From Variovorax sp. PBL-H6 (GTDB taxonomy: Bacteria > Pseudomonadota > Gammaproteobacteria > Burkholderiales > Burkholderiaceae_C): 64,000 bases of DNA. The position numbers and the translations under genes are program-made. The notes beneath the pieces were generated by a model. That model saw only the letters and a program-made list of their open reading frames with translations, made no database searches and was not told the origin of the DNA. Every line of letters starts with the position of its first letter. Position 1 is the first letter of the stretch. The stretch is taken from assembly GCF_901827155.1 (NCBI RefSeq), contig NZ_LR594659.1, forward strand, positions 4,402,001 to 4,466,000, in the 5' to 3' direction. Shown in pieces: positions 56,745 through 64,000 of this stretch.

Positions 56745-58037
56745 GTGGCCATGCTGCAGCAGATCATCGACCGTCGTCTGTCGGGGAAGAACAAGTCCAT
56801 CGGCAACCGCGAGCGTTTCCTGCGGCGCTATCGCGAGCAGATCGGGGAAGCCGTGCGGCGTGCCGTCAGCGGGCGCAACATCCGGGACCTCGAGCAGGGC
56901 GAGGACATCACGCTGCCCAAGCGTGACGTGTCCGAGCCGGTGTTCGGCCACGGGCCCGGCGGCGACCGCGAGTACGTGCACCCGGGCAACCGCGAGTACG
57001 TCAAGGGCGACCGCATCGAGCGGCCCCAGGGCGGCGGTGGTGGCAAGGGCAGCGGCTCGCAGGCCGGCGACGGCGAAGGCGGCGAGGACGACTTCGTCTT
57101 CCGCCTCACCAAGGAAGAGTTCATGCGGGTCTTCTTCGAGGACCTCGCACTCCCCCATCTGATCCGCACCCAGCTGGCCGAGGTGCCGGAATGGAAAAGC
57201 CACCGCGCCGGCTTCACGCAGGACGGCATGCCCACCAACCTGCACGTGGTGCGCTCCATGCGCGGCGCACTGGCGCGGCGCATCGCGTTGGGCGGCGACT
57301 CGCGGCGAGAGATCCGCGAGCTCGAGGCCCACCTGCTGCACCTCAAGCGCAGCCCGCGCGCGGCCGATGCGCTTGTGCAACGCGAGATCCGCGACACCGA
57401 GGCCAAGATCGAGGAGCTGCGGGCGAAGGCCAAGCACATCCCCTTTCTGGACCCGATCGACCTTCGCTACCGCAACCGGGTGAAGGTGCCGATCCCCTCC
57501 GCCAAGGCCGTGATGTTCTGCCTGATGGACGTCTCCGGCTCGATGGACGAGGCGCGCAAGGACATGTCCAAGCGCTTCTTCATGCTGCTGTACCTGTTCC
57601 TGACGCGCCACTACGAGAAGATCGAGCTGGTCTTCATCCGGCACCACACCCAGGCCAGCGAAGTCAGCGAGGAAGAGTTCTTCCACGCCACCGAGACCGG
57701 CGGTACGGTGGTTTCCAGCGCGCTCACGCTGATGCACGACATCGTCCGCGCGCGTTTTCCGAGCAACGAGTGGAACATCTACGGCGCCCAGGCCAGCGAC
57801 GGCGACAACTGGCACCAGGACAGCGGCCGATGCCGGGAGCTCCTGGCCGATCACCTGCTGCCGCTGGTGCGCTACTACGCCTACGTGCAGGTGGCGGACG
57901 CCGAGCAGAACATGTGGGAGGAGTACACACAGCTGGTCGATTCCCACAAGAACTTCGCGATGCGCAAGGTCGCCGACGCGGCGGACATCTACCCGGTGTT
58001 CCGCGACCTGTTCAAAAAGGAGAGGGGGACGGTGTGA
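56745..58037 (+). CDS. yeaH: DUF444 / YeaH family protein with von Willebrand A-like fold
   Basis: A 430-residue protein. The basic N-terminus (IIDRRLSGKNKSIGNRERFL) is followed by a Gly-rich linker (about residues 94-112). A C-terminal vWA-like domain has the metal-binding MDVSGSMDEARKDMSK (DxSxS), TETGGTVVSSAL and ASDGDNWHQD. It is always found with PrkA and SpoVR, probably as part of one stress complex. The GTG start at 56745 has AGGGAG 8 bases upstream; ATG 56751 is an alternative. It ends in a GTGA overlap with spoVR. Confidence 0.92.
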   Translation: MAMLQQIIDRRLSGKNKSIGNRERFLRRYREQIGEAVRRAVSGRNIRDLEQGEDITLPKRDVSEPVFGHGPGGDREYVHPGNREYVKGDRIERPQGGGGGKGSGSQAGDGEGGEDDFVFRLTKEEFMRVFFEDLALPHLIRTQLAEVPEWKSHRAGFTQDGMPTNLHVVRSMRGALARRIALGGDSRREIRELEAHLLHLKRSPRAADALVQREIRDTEAKIEELRAKAKHIPFLDPIDLRYRNRVKVPIPSAKAVMFCLMDVSGSMDEARKDMSKRFFMLLYLFLTRHYEKIELVFIRHHTQASEVSEEEFFHATETGGTVVSSALTLMHDIVRARFPSNEWNIYGAQASDGDNWHQDSGRCRELLADHLLPLVRYYAYVQVADAEQNMWEEYTQLVDSHKNFAMRKVADAADIYPVFRDLFKKERGTV

Positions 58038-59551
58038 ACGCCAGGAAACGAGAACCTCTGCCCAGCCCTTCGGACTGGACCTTCGAGCTGATCGAGCGAT
58101 ACCACAGCGAGATCGCCCGTGTGGCGCGCGGCTACAACCTGGACACCTACGCCAACCAGCTCGAGATCATCACGGCCGAGCAGATGATGGACGCCTACGC
58201 CTCGGTCGGCATGCCGGTCATCTACCGCCACTGGTCGTACGGCAAACAGTTCATCTCCACCGAGAAGAACTACCGCCGCGGCCACATGGGCCTGGCCTAC
58301 GAGATCGTCATCAACTCCGACCCCTGCATCGCCTATTTGATGGAAGAGAACACCATGGCCATGCAGGCCCTGGTGATCGCCCATGCCGCCTATGGGCACA
58401 ACAGCTTCTTCAAGGGCAACTACCTCTTCAAGATGTGGACGGACGCCTCGTCCATCATCGACTACCTCGTCTACGCCCGGCACTACATCAGCGAGTGCGA
58501 AGAACGGCACGGGTTGCCGGCCGTCGAGGACCTGCTCGACTCCTGCCATGCGCTGATGAACCACGGCGTGGACCGCTACCGCCGTCCGCAGCGCCTGTCG
58601 CTGAGCCAGGAACAGGCGCGCCGCGAGGACCGTGAGCACCATCTGCAGCAACAGGTCAACGACCTCTGGCGCACCCTTCCCAAGCGCGCCGGCCGCACCG
58701 CCGAAGAAGAAGAAGCCGCCAAGCGCTTCCCCTCCGAGCCGCAGGAGAACCTGCTCTACTTCATTGAGAAGAATGCACCATTGCTGGAGCCCTGGCAGCG
58801 CGAAGTGGTGCGTATCGTGCGCAAGGTGGGGCAGTACTTCTACCCGCAGCGCCAGACCCAGGTCATGAACGAGGGCTGGGCGACCTTCTGGCACTACACC
58901 CTGCTCAACACCCTGTACGACGAGGGCCTGCTGGCCGACGGCTTCATGATGGAGTGGCTGCAGTCGCACACCAACGTGGTGTTCCAGCCGCCGGTCGGCC
59001 ACCGCGCCTACAGCGGCATCAACCCCTATGCGCTGGGCTTCGCGATGTACACCGACTTGCGACGCGTCTGCGAGGACCCTACCGAGGAGGACCGCCGCTG
59101 GTTCCCCGACCTGGCCGGCTCGCCCTGGCAGCAGACGCTCGACTACGCGATGCGCAACTTCAAGGACGAGAGCTTCGTTGGCCAGTTTCTCTCCCCGAAG
59201 CTGATGCGCGACTTCCGCTTCTTCGCGATCAGCGACAAGCAGAGCGAGTCAGAGCTCGAGGTGTCTGCCATCCACGACGACAGCGGCTACAGGCAGCTGA
59301 GAGAGTCGCTGTCGCGGCAGTACGACCTCAATCACCGCGAACCCAACATCCAGGTCTGGAGCGTCAACCTGCGCGGCGATCGTTCACTGACCCTGCGCCA
59401 CACCCAGCACAACGACCGCCCGCTGCACGACGACGCACACGAAGTGCTCAAGCACGTCGCCCGCCTCTGGGGCTTCGACGTGCATCTCGAGAGCGTCGAC
59501 AGCCAGGGCCGCGTGAGCCACCGCAAGGTGGCTGGCCCGCTGGCCGCCTAG
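58034..59551 (+). CDS. SpoVR/YcgB family protein
   Basis: A 505-residue protein of the SpoVR family: SDWTFELIERYHSEIARVAR, YRHWSYGKQFISTEKNYRRG, AHAAYGHNSFFKGNYLF, QTQVMNEGWATFWHYTLLNT and INPYALGFAMYTDL, with many conserved His and Glu residues suggesting a metal site. Its biochemical role is unknown; in Bacillus it affects the spore cortex and in enterobacteria it belongs to the YeaGH stress module. The GTG start at 58034 overlaps the yeaH stop codon by four bases. It converges with tag, overlapping four bases. Confidence 0.93.
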   Translation: MNARKREPLPSPSDWTFELIERYHSEIARVARGYNLDTYANQLEIITAEQMMDAYASVGMPVIYRHWSYGKQFISTEKNYRRGHMGLAYEIVINSDPCIAYLMEENTMAMQALVIAHAAYGHNSFFKGNYLFKMWTDASSIIDYLVYARHYISECEERHGLPAVEDLLDSCHALMNHGVDRYRRPQRLSLSQEQARREDREHHLQQQVNDLWRTLPKRAGRTAEEEEAAKRFPSEPQENLLYFIEKNAPLLEPWQREVVRIVRKVGQYFYPQRQTQVMNEGWATFWHYTLLNTLYDEGLLADGFMMEWLQSHTNVVFQPPVGHRAYSGINPYALGFAMYTDLRRVCEDPTEEDRRWFPDLAGSPWQQTLDYAMRNFKDESFVGQFLSPKLMRDFRFFAISDKQSESELEVSAIHDDSGYRQLRESLSRQYDLNHREPNIQVWSVNLRGDRSLTLRHTQHNDRPLHDDAHEVLKHVARLWGFDVHLESVDSQGRVSHRKVAGPLAA

Positions 59552-60186
59552 CGCGGCACCTTCAGCTTGTCGCGCGCCGCCAGCGCGAGGTCGCGCGCAT
59601 GGCAGTCCTCGACATGGTCATTGACCAGCCCCATGGCCTGCATGAACGCATAGACAGTCGTCGGGCCGACGAAGCTCCAGCCCCTCTTCTTCAGGTCCTT
59701 GGACATCGCCACCGACTCCGGGGACGTCGTCATTGCCGTCAGCGCCTCGTGGGTGATGCGCCGAGGGCGCGAGGCAGGGTCAGGCTCGAAGCCCCAGGCA
59801 TAGGCGGCGAGCGAGCCGAACTGCTCGCGCAATTCCAGCACCCGTTGCGCGTTGTTGATGGCCGACTCGATCTTGCCGCGGTGCCGCACGATGCCCGCAT
59901 CGCCGAGCAGGCGCTCCACGTCCTTCGGCTTGAAGCGCGCGACGCGTTCGGCATCGAACTCCGCGAAGGCGCGCCGAAAGGCCTCGCGCTTGTTGAGGAT
60001 GGTGAGCCAGCTCAGGCCCGCCTGGAAACCTTCGAGGCACAGTTTCTCGAACAGGCGCCGGTCGTCTGTGACAGGGAATCCCCACTCGTTGTCGTGGTAG
60101 TGCTGGTAGGCCCCGGTGGACTGGCACCAGCGGCAGCGCAGCGCGCCGTCTTCGCCCGTGAACAGGCCCGGTCGATCAAGGCTCAT
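59548..60186 (-). CDS. tag: DNA-3-methyladenine glycosylase I
   Basis: A 212-residue Tag. Zinc ligands are C18 and H31 (CRWCQ...YHDNEWG) at the N-terminus and the His/Cys of NDHVEDC near the C-terminus, matching E. coli Tag spacing. [20 protein letters not shown] and [19 protein letters not shown] are family signatures. It excises 3-methyladenine from alkylated DNA. It overlaps aroQ by four bases (ATGA) on the same strand, implying coupled translation. Confidence 0.95.
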   Translation of the reverse strand: MSLDRPGLFTGEDGALRCRWCQSTGAYQHYHDNEWGFPVTDDRRLFEKLCLEGFQAGLSWLTILNKREAFRRAFAEFDAERVARFKPKDVERLLGDAGIVRHRGKIESAINNAQRVLELREQFGSLAAYAWGFEPDPASRPRRITHEALTAMTTSPESVAMSKDLKKRGWSFVGPTTVYAFMQAMGLVNDHVEDCHARDLALAARDKLKVPR

Positions 60187-60632
60187 GCACTCACCCGCAC
60201 CAGCGCCTCGATCGCCAGCGCATAGCCCTTGACGCCGAAGCCGACGATGATGCCGCGCGCCGCCGGCGAGATGTACGAATGGTGGCGGAACTCCTCGCGC
60301 GCATGCACGTTCGAGATGTGCAGTTCCACCAGCGGGACGCTTGCGCCCTTGATCGCGTCGTGCAGCGCGATCGAGGTGTGGGTATAGGCGCCGGGGTTCA
60401 TCACCACGCCCAGCATGCGGCCGGCCGCCACCTCGCGGCCGGCCTCATGAATCCAGTCGATCAAATGGCCCTCGTGATTGGACTGCCGGCATTCGATGCC
60501 CACGCCCAGCTTCGTACCCGCCTCGGCGCACAGGCGCTCGACATCCGCCAGTGTTTCGTGGCCGTACTGGGCGGGCTCGCGGGTGCCGAGCAGGTTGAGG
60601 TTGGGGCCATTGAGGACGAGGATCTTCTTCAT
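60183..60632 (-). CDS. aroQ: 3-dehydroquinate dehydratase, type II
   Basis: A 149-residue type II enzyme. [20 protein letters not shown] contains the active-site Arg and Tyr, with [31 protein letters not shown] and [20 protein letters not shown]. It converts 3-dehydroquinate to 3-dehydroshikimate in aromatic amino acid synthesis. The start is ATG 60632 ([16 protein letters not shown]). It is divergent from the formaldehyde dehydrogenase gene with 75 bases between. Confidence 0.96.
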   Translation of the reverse strand: MKKILVLNGPNLNLLGTREPAQYGHETLADVERLCAEAGTKLGVGIECRQSNHEGHLIDWIHEAGREVAAGRMLGVVMNPGAYTHTSIALHDAIKGASVPLVELHISNVHAREEFRHHSYISPAARGIIVGFGVKGYALAIEALVRVSA

Positions 60633-60707
60633 GGCGCGTTTGTAGCAGGGTATGGCATAAAGTGAACCGCTGGCTGTGCCCGCCTTTGACACTTTTTTCG
60701 CCTACTC

Positions 60708-61814
<1,107 letters not shown>

Positions 61815-61866
61815 CAGCCCGCGGAGATGACCGTGAAGACTCCGAACTGGTGAACGCTTTTCGACC

Positions 61867-62724
61867 ATGAACCCAGGCATCCGCACGCTTTCCGAACACC
61901 GCTGCTTCGGCGGCACCCAAGCCTTCCACGAACACGACGCACGCGAAATCGGCCTGCCGATGCGCTTCTCGGTCTTCCTGCCGCCGCAGGCGCAGCAGGG
62001 CCCGGTGCCGGCCCTGATGTACCTGGCAGGCCTGACCTGCAACGAGGAGACCTTCATGGTCAAGGCCGGCGCCCAACGGCTCGCGGCCGAACTGGGCCTG
62101 GCGCTGATCGCGCCCGACACCAGCCCGCGCGGCGCCCAGGTGGCCGGCGAGAGCGACAACTGGGACTTCGGCGTCGGCGCCGGCTTCTACCTCGATGCCA
62201 CGCAGGCGCCCTGGGCGACCAACTGGCGCATGGAAAGCTGGATCGTCCACGAGTTGCTGCCGCTGTTGGGCGCGCACTTCCCCATCGACATCCACCGCCT
62301 GGGTCTCTTCGGCCATTCGATGGGCGGCCACGGGGCGCTCACGCTGGCCCTGCGCCATCCGGGCCGCTTCGCCTCGCTCTCGGCCTTCGCGCCGATCTGC
62401 GCGCCCAGCGAGTGCCCCTGGGGCGAGAAGGCTTTCGGCGGCTACTTCGGCCCGGACCGCGAGCAATGGCTGGCACACGATGCGAGTGCGCTGATGCAGT
62501 CGCAGACCGCCGCGCCTTACCCTGGAGGCATCCTCGTCGACCAGGGCCTGGCGGACAAGTTCCTGCCCGACCAGCTGCATCCACACCGGCTCGAGACCGC
62601 CTGCCGCGCTGTCGGGCAGCCGCTCACGCTGCGCCGGCACGAGGGCTACGACCACGGCTACTACTTCGTGCAGAGCTTCGTGGCGGACCATCTGGCGCAT
62701 CACGCCCGTTTCCTGCGGGGTTGA
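61867..62724 (+). CDS. S-formylglutathione hydrolase
   Basis: A 285-residue esterase-D-family alpha/beta hydrolase. The nucleophile is GHSMGGHGALTLAL; YLAGLTCNEETFMVKAGAQR is the family segment, LVDQGLADKFL carries the catalytic Asp, and the His is in HEGYDHGYYFV. It hydrolyses S-formylglutathione to formate and glutathione, completing formaldehyde detoxification begun by the preceding gene (52-base gap). The VanA-type demethylase at 24.5 kb would be one source of formaldehyde. Confidence 0.95.
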   Translation: MNPGIRTLSEHRCFGGTQAFHEHDAREIGLPMRFSVFLPPQAQQGPVPALMYLAGLTCNEETFMVKAGAQRLAAELGLALIAPDTSPRGAQVAGESDNWDFGVGAGFYLDATQAPWATNWRMESWIVHELLPLLGAHFPIDIHRLGLFGHSMGGHGALTLALRHPGRFASLSAFAPICAPSECPWGEKAFGGYFGPDREQWLAHDASALMQSQTAAPYPGGILVDQGLADKFLPDQLHPHRLETACRAVGQPLTLRRHEGYDHGYYFVQSFVADHLAHHARFLRG

Positions 62725-62772
62725 GCCCGGGCTGCCGCTCACGCGCAAAAGCGCGATCCCGCCAGTTCGGCT

Positions 62773-63306
62773 TCACGACGCCTGGCGCACCCAGCCACTC
62801 ACCCGCTCCACCAACCCGGGCAGCGGCGCCGTCGCATCCACCGCCAGCACATCGGCCTCCCCGACCGGCGATTCCAAAGTCGCGAACTGATCGGCGACCA
62901 GGCTCGGGGAGAAGAAGTGCCCCGTTCCGCGCCCGGCGACGCGGCGCTCGGCCTCCTCACGCGACAATTCCATGAAGACAAAGAGGAGGCGAGGCACCCC
63001 GGCGCGCAGCCGGTCGCGGTAGGCGCGCTTCAGCGCCGAGCAGGTCAGCACCGCCCCGCGCGGATGAGCGGCGAGCGCACCCGCCAGCGTCTCAAGCCAG
63101 CCGGCCCGGTCGGCGTCGGTCAGCGCGATACCGGCGTGCATCTTGCTGACGTTCCCGGGCGAATGGAAGTCGTCGCCCTCGATCAGCGGCAGGCCCAGGG
63201 CCTGGGCCAGCGCGGCCCCGAGGGTGGATTTGCCGCACCCCGAGACGCCCATCACCACCAGCCAGCAAGGTGGGCTCTCCGACGAAGATAAGTAAAGCTC
63301 GGCCAT
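62773..63306 (-). CDS. gntK: Gluconokinase (GntK/IdnK type)
   Basis: A 177-residue P-loop kinase. Walker A is GVSGCGKST (residues 20-28), and EGDDFHSPGNVSKMHAGIAL is the gluconate-binding region typical of GntK, with LTCSALKRAYRDRLR and GHFFSPSLVADQFATLE. It phosphorylates gluconate to 6-phosphogluconate. ATG 63306 (MAELYLSS) is chosen over ATG 63375, which would add 23 residues without family similarity. It is divergent from the RND permease gene. Confidence 0.92.
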   Translation of the reverse strand: MAELYLSSSESPPCWLVVMGVSGCGKSTLGAALAQALGLPLIEGDDFHSPGNVSKMHAGIALTDADRAGWLETLAGALAAHPRGAVLTCSALKRAYRDRLRAGVPRLLFVFMELSREEAERRVAGRGTGHFFSPSLVADQFATLESPVGEADVLAVDATAPLPGLVERVSGWVRQAS

Positions 63307-63373
63307 TGGAACTATTGTGTTGCGTTCTCTACTTATGATGGCGCCCTTCGACGGGAAGTAACAAGCCGTTTCC

Positions 63374-64000
63374 ATGGTCTCGCTCGCTCTGCGCCGCCCC
63401 TACACCTTCATCGTGATGGCGATGCTGATCGTGCTCGCCACGCCCTTCGTGCTCGCACGCATGGCGACCGACATCTTCCCCGAGATCAACATCCCGGTGC
63501 TCAGCATCATCTGGAACTACGGCGGCCTGCCGGCCCAGGAGATGGGGCAGCGCATCGCGGGCCAGACCGAGCGCGGCCTCACCACCACGGTGAGCGACAT
63601 CGAGCATATCGAGTCGCAGTCGCTGGCCGGCGTGAGCGTGATCAAGATCTTCTTCCAGCCCACGGCCAACATCGAGACTGCAATCGCCCAGACCGTGGCC
63701 TCGGTGCAGACGCAGGTGCGCCAGCTGCCGCCCGGCATCACGCCGCCGCTGGTGATCAAGTACTCGGCTTCGAGCATCCCGGTCATTCAGCTCGCGCTGT
63801 CGAGCAGCGAGCGGCCGGAGAACTCGCTCTTCGACTCGGCCATCAACCAGCTGCGGCCACAGCTCATCACCATTCCGGGCGTCGCCATTCCGTTCCCCTA
63901 CGGGGGCAAGAACCGCGTGATCTCGGTGGACCTCGACACCCAGGCCCTGCAGGCCCGCGGGCTCTCGCCGGCCGACGTGGTGAATGCGGTGAACGCGCAG
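63374..64000 (+). CDS. RND-family efflux permease, N-terminal part (runs off the right edge)
   Basis: 209 codons are in the window, open to the right edge. MVSLALRRPYTFIVMAMLIV is the first membrane helix. DIFPEINIPVLSIIWNYGG, MGQRIAGQTERGLTTTVSDI, EHIESQSLAGVSVIKIFF and TVASVQTQVRQLPPGITPP follow, characteristic of AcrB/MdtB-like inner-membrane pumps of the HAE-RND family. It lacks the usual adjacent upstream membrane-fusion gene on this side; one may lie beyond the window. The substrate cannot be inferred from this part. Confidence 0.92.
   Translation, partial: MVSLALRRPYTFIVMAMLIVLATPFVLARMATDIFPEINIPVLSIIWNYGGLPAQEMGQRIAGQTERGLTTTVSDIEHIESQSLAGVSVIKIFFQPTANIETAIAQTVASVQTQVRQLPPGITPPLVIKYSASSIPVIQLALSSSERPENSLFDSAINQLRPQLITIPGVAIPFPYGGKNRVISVDLDTQALQARGLSPADVVNAVNAQ

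Overview
This is a GC-rich 64 kb chromosomal window from a betaproteobacterium of the order Burkholderiales, most likely family Comamonadaceae (Variovorax-like). The assignment is an inference. It rests on four Bug-type tripartite tricarboxylate transporter receptors, a PHA phasin, a vegetative sigma factor with a long Lys/Ala-rich N-terminus, and intergenic palindromic repeats of a kind common in that family. I saw no tRNA, rRNA, CRISPR array, transposase or prophage gene. Genes are tightly packed, often with 1-8 base overlaps, so most of the very long antisense frames are GC artefacts.

Layout. 0-5 kb: start of pncB (minus), a CsbD stress protein, a small periplasmic Cys-repeat protein, a hotdog thioesterase, an HDAC-family deacetylase, phasin phaP behind a palindromic operator and a clear promoter, an SDR, and a YihY/BrkB membrane protein. 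5-12 kb: dnaG and rpoD (long leader), a Bcr/CflA-type MFS pump and an HPP-CBS membrane protein. 12-16.4 kb: HMG-CoA-lyase-like gene, CaiB-type CoA-transferase and Bug receptor, divergent from a LysR regulator. 16.5-26.9 kb: a lipoprotein Leu/Ile/Val-type receptor, then a minus-strand block vanA-gntR-vanB-livKHMGF-SRPBCC that looks like uptake plus O-demethylation of a methoxylated aromatic acid, divergent from a core MetE-like methyltransferase. 27-32.7 kb: GST, cardiolipin synthase, a ROK protein whose motifs are in circularly permuted order, an alpha/beta hydrolase, and a fused osmoprotectant receptor-permease. 32.7-33.6 kb: a gene-free large inverted repeat (arms about 250 bp) enclosing alternating purine-pyrimidine DNA.

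33.6-46.5 kb is a uronate/aldarate catabolic regulon. Uronate dehydrogenase, a lactonase, galactarate dehydratase (GarD), 5-dehydro-4-deoxyglucarate dehydratase and 2-oxoglutarate semialdehyde dehydrogenase form a route from galacturonate to 2-oxoglutarate. A TRAP transporter and two Bug receptors lie with it. A GntR regulator sits at the divergent centre, and a 20-base motif occurs at both divergent promoters.

46.5-54.4 kb: psd, a small winged-helix regulator, an FKBP isomerase, the grpE-dnaK-dnaJ chaperone set with a sigma-32-like promoter and a dnaK-dnaJ terminator, an FAH-family hydrolase and another Bug receptor. 54.4-59.6 kb: prkA(yeaG)-yeaH-spoVR stress operon with a candidate sigma-54 promoter. 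59.5-64 kb: tag and aroQ (minus), the glutathione-dependent formaldehyde pathway (class III alcohol dehydrogenase plus S-formylglutathione hydrolase), which could detoxify formaldehyde released by VanAB, gluconokinase, and the start of an RND efflux permease running off the window.
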